A stretch of DNA of 64,000 bases from contig JAKOON010000028.1 of assembly GCA_022577435.1 (NCBI GenBank), positions 4,472,872 through 4,536,871 of the forward strand, in the 5' to 3' direction. The notes under the pieces are model-generated. The model was not told the DNA's origin. It made no database searches and saw only the letters and a program-made list of their open reading frames with translations. Both the position numbers and the translations under genes were made by a program. Below are positions 22,801 through 35,376 of this stretch, piece after piece (the stretch's first letter is position 1; each line of letters begins with the position of its first letter). The stretch comes from Embiotoca jacksoni. Its lineage: Eukaryota; Chordata; Actinopteri; Embiotocidae.

Positions 22801-24743
22801 ATTATTGCTTTTGAGAGTTTGACTTATTTGCATGGAGGAGAATTTATATGACCCCTTGAAATGAAAATTATGCACAAACACGTTGGTATCTGCATGAAGA
22901 GGAGAGAGGAAACAAAGAAGAGAAAGAGTGGCTGATAGCTGGAGGAGGAAGACATCAGAAGTCTATGGAAGGCAGCCATGGCAGGAAAGGAGAGAGGAAA
23001 TGTGTGTGTGAATGGAAAAAGAGGAAAGCCAGGCCATGCAAATTTGGTCTTGGAGGAGGTTAATGGTGAGCTTAATGACTTCCAGAATCACACAGGTCGA
23101 GCATTAATGTTTCTTTTCTTTAGTGGATGACTTGTGTTATGAAAACAACACGTACTTAACTGAATCCAGGACTTGAACATTATAATTTTTGAAGGCAAAA
23201 AGTTGCCAACATCCACCAGAAGACTGGCACCCCACCCATTTCATTTGAGATATGTATCCAGGGACAAGATTTACACGGCAAAAAGCCCGTGGAGAACTAA
23301 AAATAAACAAACCATTTGAAATGTGCGGGGATTTGCTATACAAGGGAATAGGCCCGGCAAAAAAATCTGTTAAATGTTAACCTACTTGCACCGGAGCTGC
23401 AGTGTGCTCTTTGTTAATGTATTCTCTGGCTCTTAGCTCCGTAGCGGCGGAAGCCCCCCGATGAAACACGGCCCCATCACTTTTGATGTTAGCTCGTAGC
23501 GTGCAAGGATAGCTACTTAACACTGACAACTACCCTGTAGTCGGGGAAAAGCTCCTGTGTGCCATAAGCTACTTATTTACCATCCTATCGCTTGTGGAGA
23601 AAGTAAACTGCTTTGGAAAGGGGCGAACAGAGACTGTTAAGCCAGGGTTGAAATTACAGGCGAAGTCTATATCTGTATTTTGGGTATGTTTTCAATGAAA
23701 CCCTCTGATTGATTTGCATATGTTCTTTCCATGCTGTGGATTTCCCAACACTTTTAGTCTCTCTGGACCTATACGGAGAACGTGTAATAGTGCTTACAGA
23801 TTTCCATACCTTATCAAATGTCTTTACAAAGGCCATACTAAAAGACTGACAAGCGCTTTCCTCCAATGTCTGCCCTGTTTTTATTTTCTCTCCACAATGC
23901 TATTAGAAATACTCATTGTCAGAGTTGTAGCCTCGGTGCTTGATATCGTTCTGCTTTGTCTGGCTCTTTAGGGGTGAAAGGGATCACAATGGACAAGGTG
24001 CTGCCACGATTCAGCATGTGCCCAGCTCTCTTCTCCCACCTTATTGTTCTTCAATTACTGAACAAGCACGAAGAGTGGATCCAGCGTTATTTATGGGCCC
24101 TTGCTACGCACATATAATTACCTCTCAAAAGCTGTAATTGTGCTCATTTTTCATGTCCGGCGCAGGCATCCACCTCCATGACCTCGTGGCATCTCCATGG
24201 AGATTGAGAGCCAATTGCCAGTGAAGGACATCACAGTTCATAGGTTGCACATTGGATTGCAGTATGCCGTTGGACTGTGGAAAGAGCTGATTTTATGTGC
24301 GTTTCAACAAAGGTCTTTTTGAAAAAAAAAAAAAAATGTAACGACAGTATGTTGCATGATGCAATTATGGAGTACAAATATTTATAGGTTTTTCTTTGAA
24401 GATTTAATAAATGCACCACCCTCTGTGTTTTGTGATGGCAATTCATCACCTTAAGTGTTTCATTGGTTGAAGCACGGTCATGTTATTCAATGTCATTTTC
24501 TACCTTGAATGTTTTTCAAATTTTTTTTTTTACCTTCAACTAAATGAAAATGCATAAGACATCATCGTCCTGCTTCACTCTGTGGCCCCAGCTTTCGGAT
24601 GTGAGCCTGATTGACTAATGATTGAAGTGACTGCTGAGTCCGTCACCAGCATCCTGGCAATACAGAGTGACAGTTTGTATGTGTTTGATCAATGGTGCAT
24701 AGCTCGGGGACAGAGCGGGAGCAGGGGCTGTGGCAACTCTCAA
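22801..24743. other. intergenic, candidate conserved non-coding stretch at 23.9-24.3 kb
   Basis: No coding homology. The portion 23930-24250 is free of visible repeats. It carries homeodomain-type TAATTA words ('cacatataattacctctcaa', 'aaaagctgtaattgtgctca') and the palindrome CTCCATGGAG near 24192. That resembles developmental enhancers, but conservation cannot be judged from one sequence. Confidence 0.35.
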
Positions 24744-25002
24744 ACCTCTTTGTCAATCAAACGGCCAACGAATGGCACCCCATGAAATCCATTAAAACCA
24801 ATTTAGCCAGAACTGCACAGCTCAGAGCTCCATGAACACTCAACCCATGGTGAATTAATGAAGGATTTTCAAAACTTTGGTGGTTTGAGTTGATTGCTGA
24901 CTATTATTTTCAAGGCCTGGTGTGTCATTTATTATTATGTGTTGAAGAGGGCTCTCAGTAAGGGATCATTCAGCATAGATTCTATCCAGTCTGATCAGAT
25001 AC
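24744..25002 (+). repeat. duplicated non-coding element, copy 1
   Basis: The segment aligns over ~250 bp with 32877-33124 in the same orientation. Within 24781-24882 there are only 5 substitutions and no gaps against 32916-33017. The core includes 'ccattaaaaccaatttagcc', 'cccatggtgaattaatga' and 'ggattttcaaaactttggtg'. Outside the block the flanks are unrelated. There are no terminal inverted repeats, A-tail or Pol III boxes. No coding frame is shared. It may be a duplicated regulatory element or a low-copy repeat. Confidence 0.85.
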
Positions 25003-26540
25003 TAGAGAAAAATTATTTTTTTTTAATCTTAGGTTTAAGTCTTTTTTGTTTTTTTTTACAAAATGTTCTAACCCTTACAAATTAATGTTGTTGCTGCAAG
25101 TCAGGGAGGGAGGGGACCGATTGATGGACAAACTTTTCTCTGATTTGCCCTCTAACATTCTTCATCTATTTCAAAAACAATTGGACTGTGATTTACCCAT
25201 CCAACATAACTCAAAATATCAGTCTGTCCATCCATCTGTCTATCCAGCTTTCATAGGTCAAAATTCTTTAATTTATTCCAACACAAATCTAGAAATATAA
25301 CATATATTATGCAAACAGGGAAAACACATGCAAAAGTAAAACGCTACAAATGCCTATACAGGAAGTGCTCCTGAAGGCTGTGATTGGCTTGATCTGGATA
25401 AGCAGCAACATTACAGAAATGGGCTAAAAGCTCTTATAATTTTGTCCTGAGATATATGTAGTCAGTTTAACCAAATAATGCCTGTTATTGGATACGACCA
25501 GTTTGACTGTTATTTGCTTCGATGACTGTCGTCATACTGAGAATAGTTTTAGTTTTTTCAACGCTGGCTATGATGTCCACTGTATTAAATAGGACATTCT
25601 AATTAGAAAATTCTGTCTTGGAGCTAAATTCTTGTTGCTGCCAGTTTGTTTGATTTTTACATTTGATTGGACAGTATATTGTCACTGTGGGATCCTCATA
25701 TGTACACGTCATCACATTCACAATATCAATATACACAAAAATGAACACAATCAGTGTGGTCTACATAAAATGTAAATTAAATTTCTGAAAAACATTTTGG
25801 AATGCAAAATAACTGGATCTTTGAAATTAACTTAAGCTGTACATAGATCACACTGCCTCTGTCCATTTTGTTTATTGCCTTTTATGGACATCAAGCTAAT
25901 GATAATTTACCACTGCCGATCCAAACTAAGCCCATCTTTCCCCTCTGCAAATATTTGAAGCATTTTCTGTTTTGACATTTGTTTTTTTCTATTTTTTATG
26001 TGTTTCCGTGTGTGTTGCATTTCTATATTTGTACCCAGAAACTTCTTGGATACTAAGGAACCAAAAAGACCTGATGTTGACTGCAGAACGTTTCATCTTA
26101 AATGGGAAACACCATGGTTCAATACCAGTTTCTGTTTGTACTGGTCACAGCTGAACCAGACATTTTTTTCCTCAAAAAAACAATCTAAGAATATTAGTGT
26201 TTATGTTTAAGTAACATTTTCACAGGATGTGTTTTTTTTTTTTGTTCCCAGAAAGTTATTCTCAAAGGTAGAATAATGTTTTCTTGTCTTTTTTTGTTTT
26301 GTTTTGATACAAACAGTGAAATAGAGAAAGGAGGATATGTGGGGGGAAAGCAGGGGAATGACATGCATCTAATAGTTCACTTGACTGGGATTAAACTATA
26401 GGGATTTGTTATTCAGAGTTTTTGTGCCAGTATACTCCCTAACCACCTGACAAAGACATAGCATAACAATAATTATCTTACAAAGTTGAACGTTAACTAA
26501 GACATTTTAACTGCCACATTCAGATGATGATTTTTGGAAT
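25003..26540. other. intergenic, no gene seen
   Basis: AT-rich with no recognised elements to ~26030. From 26030 to 26300 words such as 'cccagaaacttcttgga' and 'cccagaaagttattctcaaa' suggest the start of the aacatt-rich repeat described next. Confidence 0.5.
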
Positions 26541-26790
26541 GTTTTTATGGTGACAGACTACAGAATGTTCTTTTATAAAACATTCCTACAACGTTACATG
26601 ACGACAAAGGAAGAACTTTCTCAAAGCAACATTCAGAAAATGTTTTCAGGATGTTACTAATGTCACAGATTACAGATTGTTTTAAATAAAACATTTCTGT
26701 AATGTGATATGTTAACAAAGGTAGAACATTTTGGCTGCAACATTCTGAGGATGTTTCAGGGATGTTGTGGGATGTTTTCTTGGAAAAGTG
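26540..26790. repeat. imperfect ~112-bp tandem repeat, 'aacatt'-rich
   Basis: 'gacagactacag' at 26552 recurs as 'cacagattacag' at 26664. The following blocks (aaaacatt.ct..aa.g, acaaagg.agaac, caacattc.ga) recur at the same offset. Scattered relatives (aacatt, aatgttt) continue at 27500-27870, so the array is probably part of a larger dispersed repeat. Confidence 0.7.
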
Positions 26791-27084
26791 ATGACATGCT
26801 TTGTGTTCCATGGTTCATCATCCCACAAAAAAACGTATGTCCTGGTGAAGTGTATGTATGTTTTACTGGCCTGCAGAAGGAGATATAGTACATATTTGAT
26901 GACATACTGCAGCTTATCTTCTGAAAGGGTGGAAAAAAACAACTCTCATATCTGGATATAACATATTAAGACAAAGATAGCTGCTGAGCTGGCAAAATAT
27001 GTTTAATTGCAGGTCTAACATTTTTTTCATGCTATGAAATACAAAATATTACATTTGGTATTGATAAAAAAAAAAAAAATCCTA

Positions 27085-27255
27085 AATGGTATATGGTCTG
27101 CACTTGTATAGTGCTTTATCAACTTAGCGCGAAGTGATTTACATGTTGCCTTCCATTCACACACACAGTCACACACCAACGGTGACAAGCTGTCATGCAA
27201 GCTGCTTGCCGGCCATCGGGAACAACTTGGGGTTCCTATGCTAAAAATCCAACTC
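27085..27255 (+). repeat. common teleost interspersed fragment
   Basis: 'tggtatatggtctgcacttg', 'tatagtgctttatc', 'ttccattcacacacacagtc' and 'ccggccatcgggaacaactt' match, by memory, a very common short interspersed fragment in fish genomes. The class is uncertain. A run of A precedes it. Confidence 0.6.
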
Positions 27256-27880
27256 AAGGTCCAATCTGAGTAGTTTCCGTGGAATGACTTGAAAGCCGCC
27301 ATTTGTTCTGCCGATATGTCAGTCAAACAGGTGGGTGTTGTCACACCTGTTCAGGTGCTTTGCCAGATTATAGTAGCAGAATGTTGAGTGGGGAAAGTGA
27401 AATAATAAAAAAAAAATCTGCAAGGTTTACCTCCTACACTAGCAAAGTATGTTTAGTTCACATGAATGTTGCAGGGGTTTTGTTACTAATTTTCTAATAC
27501 TGTTAAAATGTTTTAATAACATTTTACAACAAAGCATTTGTATATTTGTAACTTGACTTTAACTTAAACATTACAAAAACTGAGAATGTTTTAACAGTGT
27601 TATTACACCATATTTTTGTAATGTTTTCAGAGTATGTTATCCTGATCTATAAGAAGCACAAATTGGGAACAAAAACAGACATCTCAAAATATTTTCAGAA
27701 AAACAAATGTCTCGCTGGGAACATATTTAAATGGTTTTCAATAAAACGTTTTTTTTTTTGTGATTTTTCAATGCTTCCAATGTTCTTATTTTATATGTGC
27801 TTTAAAACATTATACATATATTTTGTGGGAACATTCGTAAAATATTTTTGTAACATTGTTAGAACATTACTATACTATTA

Positions 27881-28500
27881 CAACCCAGTTTCCCCAAAAC
27901 ATGTAAATCAAATTTAAATAAGGACAGAATGTGTTGATTTGCAAATCATGTAAACCCATATTAAATTGAAAACGGAACAAAGACAATGCAAATCAAATAC
28001 TGAAACAAACAAAAAATTGGGACAGGGGCAACAAAGAACTGGATAAATTGTGTAACGCTAAAAACAACAACTGGATTAATTGGGTCAATTGGTAACAGAT
28101 CAGTAACATGACTCAGTATAAATAGAGCATCCCAGTGAAGATGGGGAGGGGTTCACCAATCTGTGAAAACATTGTGTGGGCAAATAGTGCAGCAATCTAA
28201 AAATAATGTTCCTCAATGTAAAACTGATAATTTTGGGGATTTCATCATCTATGATTCAGAGAATCTGGAGAAATCGCTGTGTGCAGGGGAAAGGCTGAAA
28301 ACCAATACTGGCTGGCTGTGATTTTCAGGGCCTTAGGTGACACAGCCATGATTCTTTAATGGAAATTACTGCATGGGCTCAGGGACACTTGCGGAGACCA
28401 TTGTCTGTGAAGACAGTTCACCAGTGCATCCACAAATACAGATTAAAATTTACCATGCAAAGAAAAAACATGATCCAGAAATGCTGCAGCAGTGTTTTAA
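27881..28500 (+). mobile_element. CAACCC-end transposon, 5' part only (second long copy)
   Basis: The left end TA|CAACCCAGTTTCCCC matches the copies at 6090 and 15358. The next ~600 bases align with 6100-6690, sharing 'atggggaggggttcaccaat', 'gtgtgggcaaatagtgcagc' and 'gaatctggagaaat'. The part with the DDE motifs is missing, so this copy is truncated. Multiple stops show it is not coding. Confidence 0.78.
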
Positions 28501-29817
28501 AACATCATGCCTATGTTAACATTTAACCTTATTGGAACATTATTTGAATTGGTACAGTGTTCTGTAAACATTAGATGAAAACTATTTTTTTCAAACTTGT
28601 AGGCATAGACTGAAATAAAGCACACTGAAATAAAGCTTGTGAGGACAACAAATGTATTAATGTGTATGTTATATTTTCTAACCCTCATTAAAGTTTAGGT
28701 CATTGAAGAGTGCCAATAAAAAACAAATGGGATGAGCAGAGTTGTCATATTGGCATTTAAGGTGTGTTGATTGAATGTATGGAACAAGTCAAAGCCTCGC
28801 TTTGATTCTCTAATGTGTTACTGTATTACGTTGTTAATACAAACTCAACACTTTCTGTCACCCACCAGCATTTCAATGGACAGAAACCCTTCATTTCTTA
28901 ACAAGGCTTTTATTGTGAAACATTTGCGGGAACCTGTTGTGACTGAAATCAGACAGTCACACTTTAGATGAGCAATTTAGAACAACCGTTGAAACTAGCA
29001 GGATTGAATTGTTAATTTTACTCAATTAAAACTATTAAAATATATAGGACACATTATTGACTGCCGTTGTTACCTCCACAGTCGTTACACAACCTCAAGA
29101 ACAGCAACAACTTCACCATGAAAGGGCCCATCATAGGTGCAGTCCAGTACTTAAACAGTCAGCGCTACACTCCTGTTTGTGATGTTAGACAAAGTTATGG
29201 GAATGTTCGGTGCTGGCCGGGACCATTGCAAGAATCTATTTCAAATCTTAATAACAAACCTACATAAAAGGAAACAAACATGTTTGCAGTGTCACAACAT
29301 ACAACTCTTTCAATTCCTGCTCTGATCAGTGAGAAGCAACAGTAATTAAACTTTCCTCTTTATACTTATTTTGCCAAAAACAAAACTGTTCCCAAATATT
29401 CACGAGAGCACTTAACAACAGTGCTGCACCCTTTTGAGGGGTGTGTGAATGAATTTTTTTTTTTTTTTACATTCACAAACTGTATCCTGCATATGACTTG
29501 AATTCTGTCTTTCTTTTTTTTTTTTTATGCAGCTCCTATACATGCACACCCATTTGAAAGATTGTCACACCATTCATGCGCTGCTGCAGCTCGATTACCG
29601 GGGTACAGGGATGTGTGCGCGAACATGCGACGGCTCTGTCCCCCCCTGACCCCTGGCTGTTCCACTGTCATGCTGCACGCTCACCTCGCTCCCTCACTGT
29701 TTTCCCTCCTCCTTCTTGCTTACTCGCTCACATCAGACATGTCATCCGCCGCAGAGCACTCGGACACACTCATGGGAGCTGCCTGCCCCAGATCTGTCTT
29801 CTCCTCTGCCTAGTTGA

Positions 29818-29818
<1 letters not shown>
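28501..29818. other. intergenic, no gene seen
   Basis: AT-rich and unassigned to ~29560. Then a locally GC- and CpG-richer stretch (29575-29790) leads into the large CA array. T-runs occur at 29454-29468 and 29513-29526. Confidence 0.55.
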
Positions 29819-30057
<239 letters not shown>

Positions 30058-30797
30058 AGGCACAGATGCACTTGACATTTGGGTCATTGACAAGACATCA
30101 GGTGAGGACAGAGGAACCCAGGTGACAAGGAGAAGCAGTGAACCTTTGCTGTGATATTGCTCCTGTGAGCCCAAGAACACACACACACACACACACACAC
30201 ACAAGTGCATGCACACGCACACGTCTCCACACTGAATTTGCCTGTCAAGCGAGCAAGAATAGCGACTCTCGTTTTTTCGGCTCTGAAAGGCAGCGAATGC
30301 TTCGCTATTCAGACGGTGGCCGTCTGGGGCTCTGATCACGGCACCCGTCTCAAAGGTGTGTTGTTTTCCTAGTCGATATCAGCGGCGCTCGGTGCACCCA
30401 CAGAAAAACCCACGAAACTGGAACCGTCAATAGGAAAGCATGAACGACAGGGAGAGTCGTTGCACCGCTTGTGGTGGAAAATAAACAAGGAACAACCTTG
30501 AAATTAAAACCGCAAGCAGCGATATGCGGGACCTCACGCCTGCGCCCGTCGGGAGGCGTGCGTGGTCGTGGAGTTTGCCACGCCTGATACATGCGCCACG
30601 TTTCGTGAGGTTTCGAGCATCCTTTGACCGAAACAACAACTTCCCGTGTCATAGTGAAACATCCAATTTTGGTCTTCTCAATATATCGTCATCAACGTCT
30701 TCAGGCTATTCCGACCCGATTTGAGGTTGATGTGATCAACCAGCTCGAACAAGCACGGGGTAGTGTGAAAAATGTGATTTCCTGGGTGATTTCTCAG

Positions 30798-31068
30798 GTG
30801 GCACAGTGGTGCCGTGTTTAGCGTTTTCGCCTCACAGTGAAAAGGTTCTGGGTTCAAATCCGGGCCTGCGCCTTTTTTGTGAGGGGTTCTGGCTTCCCCC
30901 CCTCCACAAATTGCCCTTTGGTGTAAATGAGAGCGTGAATGGTCTTTCTTTCTGTCTGTCTATAAGTGTTGGCCGTGTGATAGACTGGCGACCTGGCCAG
31001 GGTGTACTCTGCCTTTGCCCAAAGTGACCTGGGATAGGCTCCAGATAATACTATAGATAATGGATGGA
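30798..31068 (+). mobile_element. tRNA-derived SINE, second copy
   Basis: The A-box-like GTGGCACAGTGG, the B box GGTTCAAATCC and the tail 'ataatggatggatg' match the SINE at 14431. It is shorter in the middle. The flanks 'gtgatttctcagg' and 'gtgttcaggg' look like a diverged target duplication inside the surrounding repeat. Confidence 0.88.
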
Positions 31069-31368
31069 TGTGTTCAGGGTGGGACTGTTATTAACCATGT
31101 AAAGTTTCAGGAAGATCGGAGACAATATACATCAACTTGTAGTTTCATGGTGAGACGCTCAAAATGGCCGCCATGCCACGGGCACACCGTTCCAGAAGTA
31201 CTTACTCTTTTAATTACTTTTCATCCCAAAGGTCTTAAAGATTCTACAGACAAAATTTGGAGCCAGTCGGACAAAATCTGTAAATTCGCCACAAAGGGCC
31301 ACTAAATTAAAAATGTCCGACTTCCTGTTGAGTTTCGGTCATGGTGCCAAGAGATTTCTTTTGTAGAT

Positions 31369-32144
31369 CTACACAGCAAATTTCTGGAGTGAAATATCCT
31401 GGAGTTAAACAAACAGTCTGATTTTGGGAGTTTATTTTATAAGTTAGACGACAGCTTGTGTTCAGTGTTACTCTCTCTAGTTACTTCTTTGTGCCTTTTG
31501 AGAATAAAGCAACCAAATTAAATCTAAGTGATGGGCAGAAATTATGTTTAGTTTTGTTAAAACATGCTGTTTATTAATATTTCAATGAAGACATAATGAT
31601 AAATGAAATAGGGCTATCATTCAAAAACCCTATGTGTACAAGGTAGGAACGTAACATACTGTATATACCAATCACAGTGGCACTAATACATTGGTTAGTT
31701 TGCAAAGTTGCATACAAAGTTTTCAGGAAGCATTAATTGTTGCACACTGCATATAATCACACTGCATATAATTGTTAAATATAAATTTGTACTGAATATG
31801 TTGTTATCTGGTTGTCCATCTTACCTAAAACCTTTATAGTGTGATGAAATTTTAACCCAATGAATGTCAAATAATTCACTCTTTTAAGTGTTGACTGTTA
31901 ACACTGAAACAGTTCACATTCAAACAACTCAAGGTCAAAGTAAAATGTACTCTTCATGGGAGTCGAGTTTTAACTCCCAAAGAGTTCAAGGTTCAACTCC
32001 TGAAAAGTGTTAAAAATCAACACCGAGAAAAGAGTTCCTTTCACTCTGCTTGAGCGTGTATTCGATGGTCTCACATGTACAAGCAAATATAGTTGATTTG
32101 AACTCAGAGAGAGTTTATTCCAAAGATGTGAATTTGCTGTGTAG
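31369..32144. mobile_element. 776-bp TIR element with internal 'gagtt' subrepeats
   Basis: It begins CTACACAGCAAATT and ends with the exact complement AATTTGCTGTGTAG, a perfect 14-bp terminal inverted repeat. The interior from ~31840 is packed with variants of 'aactcccaaagagttcaa', i.e. short inverted GAGTT/AACTC words. No transposase is present. It is a non-autonomous DNA element, perhaps hAT-like. No clear target duplication can be read. Confidence 0.82.
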
Positions 32145-32365
32145 GTATGATACATATGTCTACTGACTTTCGTGCATGTCGATGAAAGTAGCCGCGGGGG
32201 CTGCAGTTTAGGGGGTGCTAGTGAGCCATTTGGCCACGCCCATGCGCGAGATTTACAATTATTCTTTCAGGATAAAAAGAATAATAATTCTAATAATTTC
32301 TAGAGTTATAATAAGGCTTGCGCACCACTTGTTGCTCAAGCCCTAATGGTAATAAAGCAGTGTAA

Positions 32366-32876
32366 TGGTTTTTAATTGCAGCCTGTTTCTGCATATAGAT
32401 TTTTTTTCATTATTTTAGTGTCGCTTCCGGTTTATTACAACTTTCAGCTTCATTTGATAGTTTTGCCTATCATTTGATCAGTTATTTCAATACTGTAATT
32501 CCATAAAACCTATTGATCAACAACACTATTTCTTACCCACACTGATGCATTTCATACCCCTCGACCAAACTTCTTGGAAGGTAAACCAGAGGAGGGACTT
32601 TGTGGAGTTCTTTGTGTTAAAGCTGCTTTGATCAGTAGATTTATGGTGATAGATAATAGATTAAATGATTATATATAATCTCCCCATCAGGAAGCCCATC
32701 TTCAGCCCTACAGAGCCTTTCACCATCTTTTGGCTCATTGTTTTGGTTGTACAGCCCTCAGCTTTAGCTTCGGTTCAGTCTCAGTGCTCTCATTAATCTC
32801 ATTTCCAGCGATTTGAGGAAAAAGCTCAGATAAACCTGCTGCACACTACCTGTCCAGCAGACTAACTGGTGAGCTT
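32366..32876. other. intergenic, no gene seen
   Basis: AT-rich and unassigned. It leads into the second copy of the duplicated element without any sequence shared with the left flank of copy 1. Confidence 0.5.
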
Positions 32877-33124
32877 GTAAATCTCTGTCAACCAAACGGC
32901 CCATGAACGGCACTCCATGAAATCCATTAAAACCAATTTAGCCAGAACTGCACAGCTCACAGCTCTATGAACGCTCAGCCCATGGTGAATTAATGATGGA
33001 TTTTCAAAACTTTGGTGCTGTGAGTATTATTTCCCGGGCCTGGTGTGTCATTCATTATTATGAGTTGAAAAGGGCTCAGTGAGGGATCATTTAGCATAGA
33101 TTCTGTCTAGTCTGATTTGATATT
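32877..33124 (+). repeat. duplicated non-coding element, copy 2
   Basis: Same orientation as copy 1 at 24744-25002, offset 8135 bases. It has 5 substitutions in the 102-bp core, then moderately diverged flanks with small gaps up to 'tctgatttgatat'. See copy 1 for the shared words. Confidence 0.85.
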
Positions 33125-34269
33125 TTAAAACTGTCTTTTTTTTCTCTTATTTTTTTATTGTCTGAGGTCTTGCAAAATGATTGTTTTTGCCTCAAAAGAA
33201 GTATAGAAGTAATTCTTCCCTACTTTGAGAGGGAAAGTCAATAAAAAAAAAGACACACTACTTGACCAGCAGAGATATTCTGCTGACCAACTGGTCAAAA
33301 AAAAAAAAAAAAAAGGGAAGTTGGCGGAAACCCATCCTCATGTGTTACTTTGGTGCTGCATGTGTTACCCAGAGACTCTGTCACATAGACTTCTCAGCCA
33401 AAGTTTAGGGATTAAATACTATATTGCCTTTTAGCCTGTCATTTGCCACCTCTTTGTGATATCACAGCTGCTCTGCTCGTGGTGTGCCTATGTGCACATA
33501 GTGTGACAGTGGCCCTCACACTAGATAGAGGTGCCCCAACGTGAGACAAAACAAGTACATTTAAACACCAACTTGACCGCACAGGTGCAGCATTTAGAAA
33601 AGAACACTGCAAATATAGAAAACATGACCAAAAACAGAAAACACAACTAAATACAGATACACTCCACAAATAGCACAAATTACAATGGAAATGTTTCCAG
33701 GGGGCTCTTAACAAGTGATGGACACAGCTGAGTCGCACTTGTTGTTCACATCTGTATGAACACCAGTACTTGTGCTTGTTTTGTGTATTGTCCGCATTTT
33801 CTTTCTAAATGCTTTGACTGTGCTATGTTTTCTTGATTTGCTTGTGTTTTCTCAAGTTGCAGGGAGCCACTGAACAAATTACATGAAAGACTAACTTGAC
33901 TGAGAGCATGTTGTATGTTGTACTACGTTGTATATTTTCTCAGCCAGTTGCTAATTTGGTCTGTTTTTAAACCAAACCAATGGGAATATGTTTTGAATAG
34001 AGGGTTGTGCATTTTCAACTAACCCAAACCAAGTGGCAACAAGCAGTGACGTTTATGAACGGCCGTTATAAATTTAATGAATCATGGATTTTGCTAGTCC
34101 CGAGCGATTTGGAGTTGGAAGTGACCATATTTGGACGAGGTTGAGGGGAGTGAGGGGGGGGGGGGGATCTGATTGGAAACCCGGCGATACTACGTCCCGC
34201 CCACTGATAGTCGAAACCTGACTGCACCACAGGCCTGTCAATCAAACCGACACATCATTTTGCAATTAA
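33125..34269. other. intergenic, no gene seen
   Basis: No coding homology. A run of 16 A lies near 33299-33314, and a run of 13 G at 34154-34166. Confidence 0.5.
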
Positions 34270-34535
34270 TGATGGGATTATTTAAAGATGGACGGCCAGA
34301 AAACTGATAACGAGGAGTGACTTTCGCGAGCAAAAAAGAAAATAACTTTTATTGACTTAGAATTTTATGAGACTAGTTGAATGGGAGTCTATGGCGCCGG
34401 AGACTTTTTGGTGTCAACCTCTAGCGGCCCTCGGTGGTATTGCAGCTCAACACACTTCCGCGTCAGCTTCATTTTTCAAACCTGCAAGCTATGTCCACTT
34501 TTATATACAGCCTGTGACCAAAATGCATAATGAAG
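34270..34535 (+). repeat. common teleost interspersed repeat
   Basis: 'gttgaatgggagtctatggc', 'gactttttggtgtcaacctc', 'cacttccgcgtcagcttcat' and 'tccacttttatatacagcct' match, by memory, a frequent fish repeat ending in a 'tatacag' word. No ends could be proven. The 63-codon frame is incidental. Confidence 0.6.
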
Positions 34536-35055
34536 AATTGTTGCTTCTGTTAACATAACTGATAAGAATAATGATTGGGAAAAAAAACCCACCAAGACCC
34601 CTATTGTTACCAACCCTAAATAACATCAGAGTTGAATTATTTTAACTTCCAGTGCGCATTTACCTATACGATTTAGCTTCCCCTTTTCCCTTTCTGTTGC
34701 AGCCACGTGGTTGTGCATATTTATCCCCGATTGTATTTGATTAATATTTGATAGAATATATGATCAAACTAAATGTAAATGCGTATCTATTTCCGTGCAT
34801 ACTGTGCGCTGTATGTTTTAGCACAGAAGGGGGGCTCTCGTAATGAAATGGTGGGAATCTGATCAATTCCTTTAGATCTGTGGTTACTGGCCTTCATGCT
34901 CACACGCACACACAAAACACTGACTCCCTCCCTTGGCCCTCTCAACAATGAATTAGTATTACGTTCTGGCTAGAGCCAGTCGGAGCTTCATTCATAGCTG
35001 TGACAATCTACTCTCTGAGGTGTATGCTCCTTTATCTGCTGCGGCCTCTGTGTTT
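34536..35055. other. intergenic, no gene seen
   Basis: Unassigned AT-rich sequence before the GT cluster. Confidence 0.5.
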
Positions 35056-35071
35056 CTGTGTGTGTGTTGTG

Positions 35072-35140
<69 letters not shown>

Positions 35141-35326
35141 TGTGTGTGCCTGCCTGCTATAATAAGCCTCACTCTCTGTCTCCCTCCCTCTCCCCTTTCA
35201 GTTCCACTTCTCTGAGTGATGCGGGTGGAGGAGGAAGTGACCTATATAGGCTGCATCTCTCTCTCTCTCTCGTCTGCTCCAGCTTCCTGCATTTCAACGA
35301 TGTGTGGTTACGTGTGTGTGTGTGTG

Positions 35327-35376
<50 letters not shown>

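Larger units (their letters stand above)
30430..32365 (+). repeat. unclassified teleost dispersed repeat, interrupted by two later insertions
   Basis: Parts include 'gcaagcagcgatatgcggga', 'ccacgtttcgtgaggtttcg', 'agtttcaggaagatcggaga', 'ctcaaaatggccgcc', 'cgacttcctgttg', 'gactttcgtgcatgtcgatg', 'gagccatttggccacgcccatg' and the end 'gcgcaccacttgttgct'. I remember these as one contiguous interspersed fish repeat. Here it is split by a SINE (30798-31068) and by a TIR element (31369-32144). No protein is encoded. Confidence 0.65.
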
